A stretch of DNA of 64,000 bases from Megalobrama amblycephala (lineage: Eukaryota > Chordata > Actinopteri > Cypriniformes > Xenocyprididae). The position numbers and the translations under genes are program-made. Under the pieces are notes generated by a model, which did not search any database, was not told where the DNA came from, and worked only from the letters and a program-made list of their open reading frames with translations. Below are positions 1-10,014 of this stretch, piece after piece; position 1 is the stretch's first letter; the number at the start of each line of letters is the position of its first letter. The stretch covers positions 31,288,642 through 31,352,641 of the forward strand of contig NC_063065.1 of NCBI RefSeq assembly GCF_018812025.1, in the 5' to 3' direction.

Positions 1-200
1 ATGTTTTATGGGGACTCTCCATAGACATAATGGTTTTTATACTGTACAAACTGTATATTCTATCCCCCTACACTAACCCTACCCCTAAACCTACCCATTA
101 CACAAATCTTTCTGCACTTTTATTTTCAAAAAACTTAGTATGATTTATAAGCTGTTTTCCTCATGGGGACCAAAAAATGTCCCCTCAAGGACAAGGATTT
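1..200. repeat. Dispersed repeat fragment
   Basis: A segment with CCCTACACTAACCCTACCCC and, further on, CCTCATGGGGACC resembles a short interspersed repeat common in cyprinid genomes. No reading frame of note. The family assignment is from memory of such sequences, not from a search. Confidence 0.4.
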
Positions 201-1249
201 CTGAAATTGCAGTCTTTGAAATAATACTCTTTGATAGGCAAGTATGTGTGTGGTTCAGGTAAACTCAAAGCAAAATAGATAACATTTTGAGAATATCTAA
301 GCCTACATCATACACACTGGTAATATATCATACCACAAATCTTTACGAGGAGGACGAGATCTGTAAAGAAAAGAGACGCAGTCCAGACAATTCTGTGACT
401 TGCTTATAGTGAACTTTGAAATCACATACAGTAAACACAATTGATTGAGAAATCTGAGGGCGGTTGTGGCCATCTGTCTTTGAGGAATCTGAGGGAGGCA
501 GGCAAAGAGACTTTGGGTTTCAAAGAAAATAATGCAGCATGTTTAGGGTGTTCTGAAGAAGACAGCTGACAGAAGCAACGCTTAGTATTTATTTACCAGC
601 AAGACTGATAGTTAAATTGCCTCACCATTGCTAGTTTGTAGTATTAGAACTTTTTTCCACCCTTGAAAATCTGCAATTTCTCTCAGTTTTTTTAAACCCC
701 TACATAGCCCATACATTTGAATGACAAAATGTCATGCCTCCATGGAAAAAAAACCCCAAGCCAAACATGAGGCAAACTGAGTCAATGCTTATATATTATA
801 ATCATAATTTAGTGGAGACCCCTTGAAATATAATTTAGTGCAATAGTTTCACTTCTGTATCATTTCACTGTGCACCAAAACAAAGGAAAATGGGCTCATC
901 TGTTCCCACCCTCCACTAAGACGCCTACAGTACATGACTATGTGTCACTAACCCAAACTTCACTATTCTGACCAGTGACTCAGCCTCTTCTGCTTTCCTT
1001 TGAACAGCATTCCCAGCATGCTATCTGCTCCCAACACTTCGCTCTCCCGCTAAGTGGGGAGGTTCTCGACAAACAGGCTGAAAGCTCCTCGGGCCCCGTA
1101 TGCAATCACATACTGCAGCACAGCGGGAGGCCCTCAGGAGTCCAGCGTTAATCGCATTATGGCTTTTGCACAGCGACTGCGTTACAAGAGCACTGCATGC
1201 GTGATGGCTAGCATTCATTTGAGCGGTTGGGGTTTTGATCATATTTACA
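201..1249. other. Intergenic, nothing recognised
   Basis: No gene, RNA or clear repeat seen. Positions 1010-1250 are less AT-rich than their surroundings, and small frames are open on both strands there, but they lack splice sites, homology or codon bias that I can recognise. Confidence 0.4.
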
Positions 1250-1395
1250 GTGGTTTCGTTTAACACCTGCCATGAAACTAATATGCACTAAATGTATGAA
1301 ATTCTTGAAATATTTTTGGTGGTTTTAGCAAAAAAAAAAAAATGTGTGAAAGAATTGAAATAGTTATTACATTGACATGAGAAAATAATACAGAT
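1250..1395. repeat. Edge of the tandem duplication, copy A
   Basis: This stretch (from TTTCGTTTAACACCTGCCAT to ACATGAGAAAATAATACAG) matches 5590-5735 and 10608-10745, the segments that begin the other two receptor units. It marks the downstream edge of the first unit. Homology stops where the element at 1397 begins and resumes near 3545. Confidence 0.65.
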
Positions 1396-1396
1396 A

Positions 1397-1933
1397 CAGT
1401 GCCCTCCAAAAGTTTGGAAACGCCCTAGAAAAGAGGGGTTTTGGACAATATTGGCATGAATCCTTTTTAATTTGTGATAATTTTGCACTAATAATGGAAA
1501 ACACAAACTACGAAAACATATTTTATTAAATAAACAGTTTATACATAGAAAAAAACATACATTTTCGATTCATCAAAATATTCACCATTAGCAGCTATCT
1601 GACCTAAACTGGGTTCTGATTGGTTCATTGAATTCTAAACTTAATTGGCAATCAATTGCTGAAGTTATTAAGGTGTGCTGACCCAAAAATCTTTTACAAA
1701 CCTGGGCCAAGTTTAAACCAGTAACCAGCATCACATCTGGCAAAGGGGCATGTCTGACTCTGACATGTAGATATTGCCATTATTATGTAATCAAAATGAA
1801 AATTATTATTGCTGGTCTTCAATGATAATGTCAAGTTACTTTAATGTGTTTGCACCAAAAAATAAGGATTTATGCTGATATCGTCCAAAACCACACTTTG
1901 CAAGGGGTGTTTCCAAACTTTTGGAGGGCAGTG
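1397..1933. mobile_element. Tc1/mariner-type element, degenerate
   Basis: About 537 bp bounded by inverted ends, CAGTGCCCTCCAAAAGTTTG on the left and CAAACTTTTGGAGGGCAGTG on the right, each next to TA (1395-1396 and 1934-1935). TA target duplication and these ends are typical of Tc1/mariner. A minus-strand stretch near 1560-1590 reads FDESKMYVF, reminiscent of the DESK motif of Tc1 transposases, but the frame is broken and no complete transposase is present. Confidence 0.7.
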
Positions 1934-2319
1934 TATATTATTTTGGGGAGACCCGAATTTCGAGGGTGGGCCGATTTGTCAAGACAGTGGATTTTTGTAA
2001 CCGCGCATACTTTGGACGTGCAGGTCGCACATGCACATTTAACTTTTTTGCAGTAATTAGTTTATCCACAAGGTGGAAACCATGCTCTTTGGGTGTCTCT
2101 TCGCAAGGTAGTCAAAGAAAACCTGCATAAACAGAAGAGACAGGAACGCATGCAAGCTACAGCGACAGTGGAGGTCTACATAGACGAGAGACTGCGAAGA
2201 GGTTCGAGAGTACCATCATTTGTACAACTCTAGCATGAAAGTATACAAATATGTTTACATGGGTTGTAACTTGTGGCAAGAGATTGCTCAAAACCATGCA
2301 TGTATCAAACACCTGTGTA
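1934..2319. other. Intergenic, nothing recognised
   Basis: Ordinary sequence between two transposons. No gene or structured repeat seen. Confidence 0.35.
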
Positions 2320-2651
2320 CACAGTAAAATCCCCAGAGTTAAATCTGCTCAGAGTGCATATGGTCCCTCTCTAAATAGTGTTAAAGTAACACTGAAGCAG
2401 AGTTAAAGTTAATGAGATAATTAAGCAATTAATAAGGCTGTGACTGAAGTTGTAGTTCTTGTGTTTCTCTTTTCTTCAGTGATTCTGCTTGTTAACAGCA
2501 GGTGTTCATCACTAATGCACAATCATCATTTAATTAATTGTTTAATTATCTCATTAACTTTAACTCTGCTTTAGTGTTACTTTAACACTATTTAGAGAGG
2601 GACCATATGTACTCTGAGCAGAGCTGATTTAACTCTGGAGATTTTGCTGTG
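2320..2651. mobile_element. Palindromic MITE, family 1
   Basis: A 332-bp inverted-repeat element. The left end reads CACAGTAAAATCCCCAGAGT and the right end is its near complement (CTCTGGAGATTTTGCTGTG), with TA on both sides. The arms continue inward through AGTGTTAAAGTAACACT. The central loop (about 2415-2530) is not palindromic. A second copy lies at 42745-43068. No coding capacity. Confidence 0.75.
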
Positions 2652-2813
2652 TATGTGTATGAGTCACATGAAGTATACTTTGTGCGTTCCACTGTGTGCC
2701 TACACTAGCGAATGCGTAAAAAAGAAGAAAATACTAACTTGAGTTATATTGTGTTGTGTTATGACAATGTACAAAGCCTTTCAGATCAAGCATCTCAGAT
2801 ATGCAAATGAAAC

Positions 2814-3165
2814 ATGGCCATTCTGTATATGCAGTTTGAAATGGGTCAAATGGATCAAAAGGAAAAAACACACAAAGAGGAGCTGTTCATTTGTGCTATG
2901 GCAATCTGTGTAGTAATGCATAACACAGAATTCAAACCTTTTCATATGATATTGTGCAATCATATGAAAGACATGCAACCATTGTTATGTATTAATGCAC
3001 TTGCTTTGACTAGTGATGAAAGACAGATGAAGACCAAACCAACTGTGTACACAATTTGTGTTCCATTTTTCAATTATGGTAGATATAAAGCAATTAGGGG
3101 GAGAACAAGAAGATTTAAGAACTCATTCATACCAACTGCTATTTCAATGTTAAATAACCTGTAAT
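2814..3165 (+). pseudogene. Possible LINE ORF2 C-terminal remnant
   Basis: A 116-codon frame whose last 30 residues (RGRTRRFKNSFIPTAISMLN) resemble the extreme C-terminus of fish non-LTR retrotransposon ORF2 proteins, which often end in RF-NSF-P-AI-LLN. The first part has no recognisable domain and the start methionine is arbitrary. A T-rich stretch near 3227-3240 follows. Neither a reverse transcriptase domain nor the rest of a LINE is present. It could also be a chance frame. Confidence 0.35.
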
Positions 3166-3544
3166 CTTGGGTAATATGTTGATACTTGAATTAATGAATA
3201 GTTGATTCCCCTTACCTACCTCTTATTTTTTTTTTTTTTATTACTCATGTTTCTTATTTTGTTTGTTCTTTAATGAATGTTTATGTGTGAGACTGTATAA
3301 ATGTGATGTGTGCCATCTGTGCAAACTACATTTGAACTGGTCACAAATTCATAATCAGATAGTGTGGCTCTAGCACATATTATTTTTTAAATTTTTTATT
3401 TGTTTTAATTCGGATACATCCTAATACAAATAACCGTTCATATAAATATTTATGAGGATCACAGTGTTGATGGATAGGTAGATTTTATTGTAATATGTAG
3501 TATTATTTAGTAGTTATAATTTATGTTCATGTTTAAAGCCTTGA
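3166..3544. other. AT-rich intergenic
   Basis: AT-rich sequence with a short T run near 3227-3240. Possibly the 3' untranslated part of the LINE remnant upstream. Nothing else recognised. Confidence 0.3.
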
Positions 3545-3689
3545 ACTGAGCTTCAAAACATGTTCCAGATAGAGTCATTCACACAGAACACGTTTTTAAA
3601 GGTTGAAGTTATTTTAACTTGAGCACTGTTTTTAGAACACCATGTGATGCACGAGACGATGCAAAAGATGAGATGTGAGTGTAACTGTG

Positions 3690-3815
3690 ATACAGACTCA
3701 CAATTCTAACTTTTTCCCCTCAGAATTGTGAGACACTTGCAACTCTGAGAAGAAAAGTGAAAAAGTCAAAATTATCTTTTTAATTTTTTTATTCTGTGGC
3801 AAAAACAAGCTTTCA
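3690..3815. mobile_element. Unexpanded copy of the TATGGAAGCTTG MITE
   Basis: ACTCACAATTCTAACTTTTT followed by CAGAATTGTGAGAC and ending in GGCAAAAACAAGCTTTCAT. The words and the end match the element at 24309-27095 but without the tandem array. Equivalent copies lie at 6350-6500 and 11360-11510 in the other two receptor units, so this insertion predates the triplication. Confidence 0.5.
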
Positions 3816-3903
3816 TAGTTCAGTGTATTTCATAAAGCAAACACACAAATTACACAAATAAGCAAAACACACAAATCTGAGAATATGAATGAAATCACAG
3901 TGA

Positions 3904-3909
3904 TTTATT
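3904..3909 (-). promoter_or_regulatory. Candidate polyadenylation signal, copy A
   Basis: AATAAA on the minus strand about 115 bases past the stop codon of the receptor pseudogene. The equivalent hexamer is present in all three units (6567-6572, 11580-11585). Confidence 0.45.
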
Positions 3910-4023
3910 ACGTATACATCAATCAACATTATTAACTCTTTTGACAGTTCACTGCACTTTTTCTTTGTAGAATAAAAGCAACATGCAGCTATTTTCACTC
4001 ACCATATACATTATCATTCTGTC

Positions 4024-5024
4024 TTAAGCTAACGATCTGCTGCTTCCGCTGACAGTCATATGGCTGGTTAAACATGAACCTTGATTCATCAGCACTCCTC
4101 GTACATGATTCTGGAACTTCCTTCCCAGAAAGGTGTAAAAAACAGGGTTGATGCAGAAATACAAATGAGCGACGTTACCAGTGACGTACTCGGCATACGA
4201 AAGTCTGTCATCGCACTGTTGAGGATCTTGATTCTCATTTATTATGCATATGATATTATATGGACCCCAGAAAGCGAAAAACATCAGGACTATTACGAAA
4301 ATGAGCCTTACAGTGCGATGTTTCCCTACCATCCGTGTGGCCAAGACTGTTAGCGTTATCCGGAAGTAGCAGTAGACGAATACAGTCAACGGGAAGATGA
4401 AGAACAGCACAAACTGCTTGTAGAGACTGAAGACCTTCCACTTCAAATCGCTCGAGTCTTCACACATCAGTCCGTACTTTGGATACTCATTAACGGTGAA
4501 GTGGATGAAGGAATCGAGGCTCGCCAGAAGGCTAATACTCCAGACCGCTGAAGATAATGCCAGGGCGTAGCAGCTTCTGCGTTTTTTGTTGGCGACCACA
4601 CAATGAACCACGGCCAGGTAGCGGTCGAATGTCATGAGGGTGAGGAAGAGGACTGAGCTGTAGAAGCCGAAATAGTGGGCGCTGTTCACCAACTTGCAAA
4701 GAGCTTCTCCAAAGATCCACTGGTCGGAATGGTAAACGGCCTGAAACGGGAGCGTAAGGGTAAAAATGATGTTGGAGGCCACCAAGTTGAGAAGAAATAT
4801 ATTTGTGACTGTGGTCAGCTTTTCAACTTGTAGATGACAAGGACAACGACTCCGTTGCCGATTATGCTGGTGATGAAGATGATGTAGTAGAAGGGTGGAA
4901 GAAAGTTTTTGGCGAATTCGTTGGTGTCGATGGGGCTGCACATCAGAGATTGAGACCCATCAGAGCTCTTCTCTGGGTAATACTCATATTCCTGGTATTC
5001 TTCTGTTGCATTAGGCATTTCCAT
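4024..5024 (-). pseudogene. XCR1-like chemokine receptor, frameshifted copy
   Basis: Nearly identical to the two intact copies, but one base is missing in the TTT codon for Phe in the Y-K-F-E-K stretch just after TM1 (within 4824-4827; the intact copies read CAAAC on the plus strand where this one reads CAAC). The frame from the ATG at 5024 therefore ends after 69 residues (..YKLKS), with only the tyrosine-rich N-terminus and TM1. The remaining frame down to 4024 is open and keeps DRY, both extracellular cysteines, NPxxY and a tail identical to the middle copy's, so the loss is recent or is a base-calling error. It also differs from both other copies at TM6/ECL3 (GPYNIICIINEN instead of SPHNIIRMINEN). 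It has its own TATA box, 5' exon and splice acceptor. Confidence 0.85.
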
Positions 5025-5118
5025 CGTGATGGTTACCTACAACCTGCAGGATTGAGCTAGTTTATTAAAATGAAAAACTGGCTAAATCATTAAAAGTAAG
5101 TATGAATTTTACACTTAC

Positions 5119-5235
5119 TGCAAAACACTTTTCACCGTTTTTCTGGCGAGTTCATCAAAAGTAACTAGTCTTCTAAAGTGGAGCAGCAACAAGGGATGTG
5201 TGTCCGTCTACTGCTGCAAAGAATCTGAATCATGT
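5119..5235 (-). other. Non-coding first exon of copy A (predicted)
   Basis: The donor GTAAGT (5113-5118) follows an exon ending TTTTGCA. The matching acceptor TTGTAG lies at 5037-5042, so the coding exon starts at 5036. The upstream boundary is inferred from the TATA box at 5258-5265 and is approximate. Confidence 0.55.
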
Positions 5236-5257
5236 CTTGAAATAATCTCCAACTTCC

Positions 5258-5265
5258 TTTTTATA
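5258..5265 (-). promoter_or_regulatory. TATA box of copy A
   Basis: TATAAAAA on the minus strand, directly preceded by the CRE-like octamer TGATGTCA. The same arrangement is found before all three receptor genes. The expected start of transcription is about 30 bases downstream, near 5230-5235. Confidence 0.6.
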
Positions 5266-5389
5266 TGACATCAGAGTTTACTCAAGACTCAGTATGCGTT
5301 TGAAGCCATTTAGTCACCAAGAACATACATGATCATTATCATGAAACCACAGATCAACCACCAGGTTTTTAATCACCTTTTATTTACTA

Positions 5390-5640
5390 GTGATTCTCAG
5401 CAAACAACAGAGCTCTAAAAGAGAAACGGGACTTTCCCAGAATCGCTGCAGTTTTTTAATGTACAAACAACATGACACTTTTGCAGTTCTAGAATCACTT
5501 AGTTCTGACTTAGTTTCAAACCACACTCTAACAAATGCTCTAAAAATAGACAAACCCAGCGACTGGGTTGTTATATCCCAGCGGTTGGTTTCATTTAATA
5601 CCTGCCATGATACTATGTACTAAATATACCAAATACTAAA
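5390..5640. repeat. Unit junction with fragment of the AACCCAG MITE
   Basis: This segment matches 10440-10640 and the start of 13062-13265. It contains a truncated piece of the AACCCAG element (ATAGACAAACCCAGCGACTG). At 13190-13680 the element is more complete, so the unit junctions seem to have been formed within or next to it. Confidence 0.5.
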
Positions 5641-6566
5641 TATCTTTGGTGGTTTTAGCAAATAAAATTGTGTGAAAGAACTGAAATAGTTATTACATTT
5701 CAGTTTTGACATGAGAAAATAATGCAGATATACTGTGTTTTATCAAAACAGTAAAAGATCATGTTTAATTATTCATGCAAAACCTGATTAATATTAATTC
5801 ATATTGGCATCATAAAACAAAACAGGGTTATTATAGTTAACTACTTAAAACTAAATTCATAAAAACATGTTCGCTACTTGAAATAAACGGTAAAAGAATT
5901 CAAAATATGAATGGTATTTCAATTATGTTAAAACAGCATTGAAACAAATTAACTCCCATGCTAAAAAGAAAACAAAAGCAAACAGAAATAAATAAATCTC
6001 TAAATCAGATGAGCTGTTGAAAAGAATGTATTATAAAGACCAAAATCGTGAGGGTCAGTGTATGCGTGACGTGAATTTCGTCATCAGGATAGTCTGCGCA
6101 TACTGAACACACACTGCTGCTGTAGTGACAAACTGGGTCCCCACAATTCAGGTCTACTTTAAAGGCTTAGTTCACCCAAAAATTATCCAGATGGAGTCAT
6201 TCACACAGAACGCATTTTTAAAAGTTGAACTTATTTTTAACTTGAGCATTATTTTTAGAACACCATGTGATGCGTAGGACGATGCAAAAAAAATGTGAGA
6301 TGTGAGTGTAACTGTGATCTTTATTCACAATTATGAATTATAAAGTCTGAACTGCAAGATATAGACTCACAATTCTGTCGTATTTCCCTCAGAATTGTGA
6401 GACACTTGCAACTCTGAGAAGAAAAGTGAGAGAAAAAGTCTAAATAATCTGTTTTATTTTTTTTCTGTGGCAAAAACAAGCTTTGATAGTTCAGAGTATT
6501 ACATAAAGAACTAATTTGAACAAGCAAACACACAAATCTCTGAGAGTATGAATGAAATCACAGTGA

Positions 6567-6572
6567 TTTATT
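6567..6572 (-). promoter_or_regulatory. Candidate polyadenylation signal, copy B
   Basis: AATAAA on the minus strand about 112 bases past the stop codon at 6684, conserved in all three units. Confidence 0.5.
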
Positions 6573-6683
6573 ACATATGCATCAATCAACATCAACTCTT
6601 TTACTAGTTCGTTTCACTTTTTCTTTGGAGAATAAAAGCAACATGCAGCTATTTTCACTCACCATATACATTATCATTCTGTC

Positions 6684-7688
6684 TTAAGCTAACGATCTGC
6701 TGCTTCCGCTGACAGTCATATGGCTGGTTAAACATGAACCTTGATTCATCAGGACTCCTCGTACATGATTCTGGAACTTCCTTCCCAGAAAGGTGTAAAA
6801 AACAGGGTTGATGCAGAAATACAAGTGAGCGACGTTACCAGTGACGTACTCGGCATACGAAAGTCTGTCATCACACTGTTGAGGATCTTGATTCTCATTT
6901 ATCATGCGTATGATATTATGCGGACTCCAGAAAGCGAAAAACATCAGGACTATTACGAAAATGAGCCTTACAGTGCGATGTTTCCCTACCATCCGTGTGG
7001 CCAAGACTGTTAGTGTTATCCGGAAGTAGCAGTAGACGAATACAGTCAATGGGAAGATGAAGAACAGCACAAACTGCTTGTAGAGACTGAAGACCTTCCA
7101 CTTCAAATCGCTCGAGTCTTCACACATCAGTCCGTACTTTGGATACTCCTTAACGGTGAAGTGGATGAAGGAATCGAGGCTCGCCAGAAGGCTAATACTC
7201 CAGACCGCTGAAGATAATGCCAGGGCGTAGCAGCTTCTGCGTTTTTTGCTGGCGACCACACAATGAACCACGGCCAGGTAGCGGTCGAATGTCATGAGGG
7301 TGAGGAAGAGGACTGAGCTGTAGAAGCCGAAATAGTGGGCGCTGTTCACCAACTTGCAAAGAGCTTCTCCAAAGATCCACTGGTCGGAATGGTAAACGGC
7401 CTGAAATGGGAGTGTAAAGGTAAAAATGATGTTGGAGGCCACCAGGTTGAGGAGAAACAGATTTGTGACTGTGGTCAGCTTTTCAAACTTGTAAATGACA
7501 AGGACAACGACTCCGTTGCCGATTATGCTGGTGATGAAGATGATGTAGTAGAAGGGTGGAAGAAAGTTTTTGGCAAATTTGTTGATGTCGATGGGGCTGC
7601 ACATCAGAGATTGAGACCCATCAGGGCTCTCCTCTGGGTAATACTCATATTCCTGGTATTCTTCTGTTGTATTAGGCATTTCCATCAT
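6684..7688 (-). CDS. XCR1-like chemokine receptor (copy B)
   Basis: Class A GPCR of 334 residues, a usual length for a chemokine receptor, expected at the plasma membrane with G-protein coupling. The N-terminus has an N-T-T glycosylation site and a tyrosine-rich acidic stretch (EEYQEYEYYPEE) suited to sulfation and chemokine binding. Seven hydrophobic segments are visible, with GN in TM1, Cys111-Cys189 for the TM3-ECL2 bridge, Cys30 and Cys272 for the second bridge typical of chemokine receptors, DRYLAVV at the end of TM3, W-x-P in TM6 and NPVFY in TM7. The TM3 FLTLMT-RYLAVV and TM5-6 KHRTVRLIF stretches resemble XCR1 most. The conserved TM2 Asp (2.50) is Asn86. The ORF opens with ATGATG at 7688; the other copies start at the second of these, so 7685 may be the true start. 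The coding exon is single and follows a splice acceptor (exon from 7697). The ligand is not deducible; CCR-type assignment is the alternative. Confidence 0.85.
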   Translation of the reverse strand: MMEMPNTTEEYQEYEYYPEESPDGSQSLMCSPIDINKFAKNFLPPFYYIIFITSIIGNGVVVLVIYKFEKLTTVTNLFLLNLVASNIIFTFTLPFQAVYHSDQWIFGEALCKLVNSAHYFGFYSSVLFLTLMTFDRYLAVVHCVVASKKRRSCYALALSSAVWSISLLASLDSFIHFTVKEYPKYGLMCEDSSDLKWKVFSLYKQFVLFFIFPLTVFVYCYFRITLTVLATRMVGKHRTVRLIFVIVLMFFAFWSPHNIIRMINENQDPQQCDDRLSYAEYVTGNVAHLYFCINPVFYTFLGRKFQNHVRGVLMNQGSCLTSHMTVSGSSRSLA

Positions 7689-7696
7689 GATGGTTA

Positions 7697-7780
7697 CCTA
7701 CAACCTGTAGGATTGAGCTAGTTTATTAAAATGAAAAACTGGCTAAATCATTAAAAGTAAGTATGAATTTTACACTTACC
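7697..7780 (-). other. Intron 1 of copy B
   Basis: The donor GTAAGT (7774-7779) follows exon 1, which ends at 7780, and the acceptor TTGTAG ends at 7698, so the intron is 7698-7779 and the coding exon begins at 7697, nine bases before the first ATG. The same short intron is seen in the other two copies. Confidence 0.6.
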
Positions 7781-7897
7781 GCAAAGCACTTTTCACCGTT
7801 TTTATGGCAAGTTCATCAAAAGCGACTGTAGTCTTCAAATGTGGAGCAGCAACAAGGGATGTGTGTCCGTCTATTGCTGCAAAGAATCTGAATCATG
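7780..7897 (-). other. Non-coding first exon of copy B (predicted)
   Basis: Exon 1 is read from the donor at 7780 up to a start inferred about 30 bases below the TATA box. It has no in-frame coding continuation and therefore acts as 5' untranslated leader. The upstream limit is approximate. Confidence 0.5.
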
Positions 7898-7920
7898 TCT
7901 TGAAATAATCTCCAACTTCC

Positions 7921-7928
7921 TTTTTATA
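7921..7928 (-). promoter_or_regulatory. TATA box of copy B
   Basis: TATAAAAA on the minus strand, preceded directly by TGATGTCA, one mismatch from the CRE TGACGTCA. Conserved in position in all three receptor units. Confidence 0.6.
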
Positions 7929-8076
7929 TGACATCAGAGTTTACTCAAGACTCAGTATGCATTTGAAGCCATTTAGTCACTAACAGCATACATGATCATT
8001 ATCATGAAACCACAGATCAACCACCAGGTTTTTAATCACCTTTTATTTACTAGTGATTCTCAGCAAACAACAGAGG

Positions 8077-8489
8077 TGTAATGTCTGCTGTGTGTTCTCA
8101 AATGAAGAAGGGCGATGATCTAAATGCAAGCAGTTTATTCCACACTAAAACAGTCACATGAATACAAACTTGGTTCCAGGCATGAATCCAGGCATGGCCA
8201 TAAACATAATCTCCAGACAAGACAAGGCATGAACACCATGAAAGACCAACACACAAACACTACATTGAGGAACTCAAACAATAACCAACAAATGCAGACT
8301 AAAACAGGGACCTGTTTATTACAGAGAAGGCTAACGAGGTAACAAGGTAACAAGGGGGAGGCGAAAACCATCAAGGCAACTAACAAGGGAGTGAGGGCAA
8401 GCACAAGGTGAAGACAGACATGACAAGACAAGAATACACTTCAAAATAAGAGTCCTGAACTCAGACACGCACGTTCTGAGTTCCTTACA
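8077..8489 (-). repeat. 3' LTR
   Basis: A 413-bp direct repeat of 10015-10424. By eye the two differ by under ten substitutions and a few small indels, so the insertion is fairly young but not very recent. Ends TGTAA/TTACA. Confidence 0.85.
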
Positions 8490-8689
8490 GAGCCCCCCAC
8501 TTGAGCGGATTCCAGACGCTCCAAATATAACAGTGGTGATGGAGTGGGGGAGGGATGGAGGGCCAGGCCCATGGAGGGGGACAGGACCTGAACCATGGGG
8601 CACGGGTAGATCTAGGCCATGGAACATTGGCGGGCCTGGGCCATGGAGCTGGGCACAGGCGTGGCAGCCGTGGCATGGCGAGGCTCAGG

Positions 8690-9610
8690 CGTGGGGTGGC
8701 GAGGCTAAGGCGTGGCGAGGCTAAGGCGTGACGTGGCGAGGCTCTGGCATGGCATGACGAGGCTCAGGCGTGGCGTGGCGTGGCGAGGCTCTGGCGTGGC
8801 ATGACGAGGCTCAGGCGTGGCGTGGCGTGGCGAGGCTCAGGCGTGGCGTGGCGAGGCTCTGGCGTGGCGTGGCGAGGCTCTGGCGTGGCGTGGCGAGGCT
8901 CAGGCGTGGCGAGGCTCTGGCGTGGCATGACGAGGCTCTGGCGTGGTGTGGCGAGGCTCTGGTGTGGTGAGGCTCTGGCGTGGCCTGGCGAGGCTCTGGT
9001 GTGGCATGACGAGGCTCTGGTGTGGTGTGGTGAGGCTCTGGCGTGGCCTGGCGAGGCTCTGGTGTGGTGTGGTGAGGCTCTGGCGTGGCCTGGCGAGGCT
9101 CTGGTGTGGCATGACGAGGCTCTGGCGTGGTGTGGCGAGGCTCTGGCGTGGTGTGGCGAGGCTCTGGCGTGGCATGACGAGGCTCTGGCGTGGCGTGGCG
9201 AGGCTCTGGCGTGGCGAGGCTCTGGTGTGGCATGACGAGGCTCTGGTGTGGTGTGGCGAGGCTCTGGCGTGTGTGGCGAGGCTCTGGTGTGGCGTGGCGA
9301 GGCTCTGGCGTGGTGTGGTGAGGCTCTGGCGTGGCCTGGCGAGGCTCTGGTGTGGTGTGGTGAGGCTCTGGCGTGGCCTGGCGAGGCTCTGGTGTGGCAT
9401 GACGAGGCTCTGGTGTGGTGTGGCGAGGCTCTGGCGTGGTGTGGTGAGGCTCTGGCGTGGCCTGGCGAGGCTCTGGTGTGGCATGACGAGGCTCTGGTGT
9501 GGTGTGGCGAGGCTCTGGCGAGGCTCTGGCGTGGCCTGGCGAGGCTCTGGTGTGGCATGACGAGGCTCTGGCATTGCGAGGCTAAGGTGTGGCATGACGA
9601 GGCATGGATG
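8690..9610. repeat. GC-rich 21-bp minisatellite inside the LTR element
   Basis: Tandem units of 21 bp starting GAGGCTCTGG, with three main endings: CGTGGCCTGGC, TGTGGTGTGGT and TGTGGCATGAC. Shorter units occur at 8690-8900. Because 21 is a multiple of three, several frames stay open on both strands and spell heptads such as EALAWPG (plus) and HARASPH (minus). These are consequences of the repeat; a coding role is not supported. Confidence 0.85.
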
Positions 9611-9639
9611 ACGCTGGCATGACGGCCATCTCGGGGCGA

Positions 9640-9790
9640 GACACTGGCACGGCGGCCTTGAGGGTGAAACGGCCAACGGGCTTGAGAACGAAGCGGCCGG
9701 CGGGCCCGAGTGCGAAGCAGCCGGCGGGCTTGAGTGCGAAGCGGCCGGTAGGCTAGAGTGCGAAGCGGCCGGCCCGGGGTGAGACACTGG
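9640..9790. repeat. Second short tandem repeat inside the LTR element
   Basis: About five imperfect units near 24-30 bp around GCGAAGCGGCCGGC and GGGCTTGAGTGC. On the minus strand, in frame with the gag-like piece, they read PLRTxAR-type motifs. This lies between the gag-like fragment and the 21-bp array. Confidence 0.6.
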
Positions 9791-9839
9791 CGTGGCAGGC
9801 ATGGCAGGCATGACGGGAGCAGGCACATTAAGGGTGCAT

Positions 9840-9996
9840 TAAGGCTGGCACGATAAAAAGCAGCAAGTGGCTTATCTGGAAAGTCAGATTGGTATGCAAG
9901 TTCCAAGAAATCTTGAGTGTGATCTTCTATGGATCGGTTACCCTGGCGTAACAGGAGGAGACGAGCTCCAGGAGGAAAATCTGCTGCTAGATCAAT
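9840..9996 (-). pseudogene. Gag-like fragment of the LTR element
   Basis: The minus strand from 9996 reads ..LLLRQGNRSIEDHTQDFLEL and continues through AYQSDFPDKPLAAFYRASLN, which resembles the start of gag-like proteins of fish Ty3/Gypsy elements. There is no ATG in this stretch and the frame then runs into low-complexity repeats, so this is a remnant. No capsid core, zinc knuckle or pol domain follows. Confidence 0.55.
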
Positions 9997-10014
9997 CTTT
10001 GTGCTTGGTTATTC

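Larger units (their letters stand above)
5590..8071. repeat. Tandem duplication unit B
   Basis: The unit runs from the CATTTAATACCTGCCATGAT segment through the receptor gene to CAGCAAACAA at 8071 and, after the LTR element, continues at 10430-10620. It aligns over its length with 10605-13265 with few differences. The unit is about 2.67 kb without the insertion. Positions 5640-6320 hold no gene; they are matched by 10640-11335. Confidence 0.75.

Noticed and set aside
1021..1266. Overlapping frames of 81 (minus) and 69 (plus) codons
   Set aside because: Both strands are open over the same bases with no recognisable domain, and the region is not repeated in the other receptor units.
8764..9906. 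Frames of 140-380 codons on both strands in the GC-rich repeat
   Set aside because: By-products of the 21-bp minisatellite inside the LTR element. Only the first 50 or so codons on the minus strand (gag-like) resemble a protein, and the long frame starts at a TTG, not an ATG.
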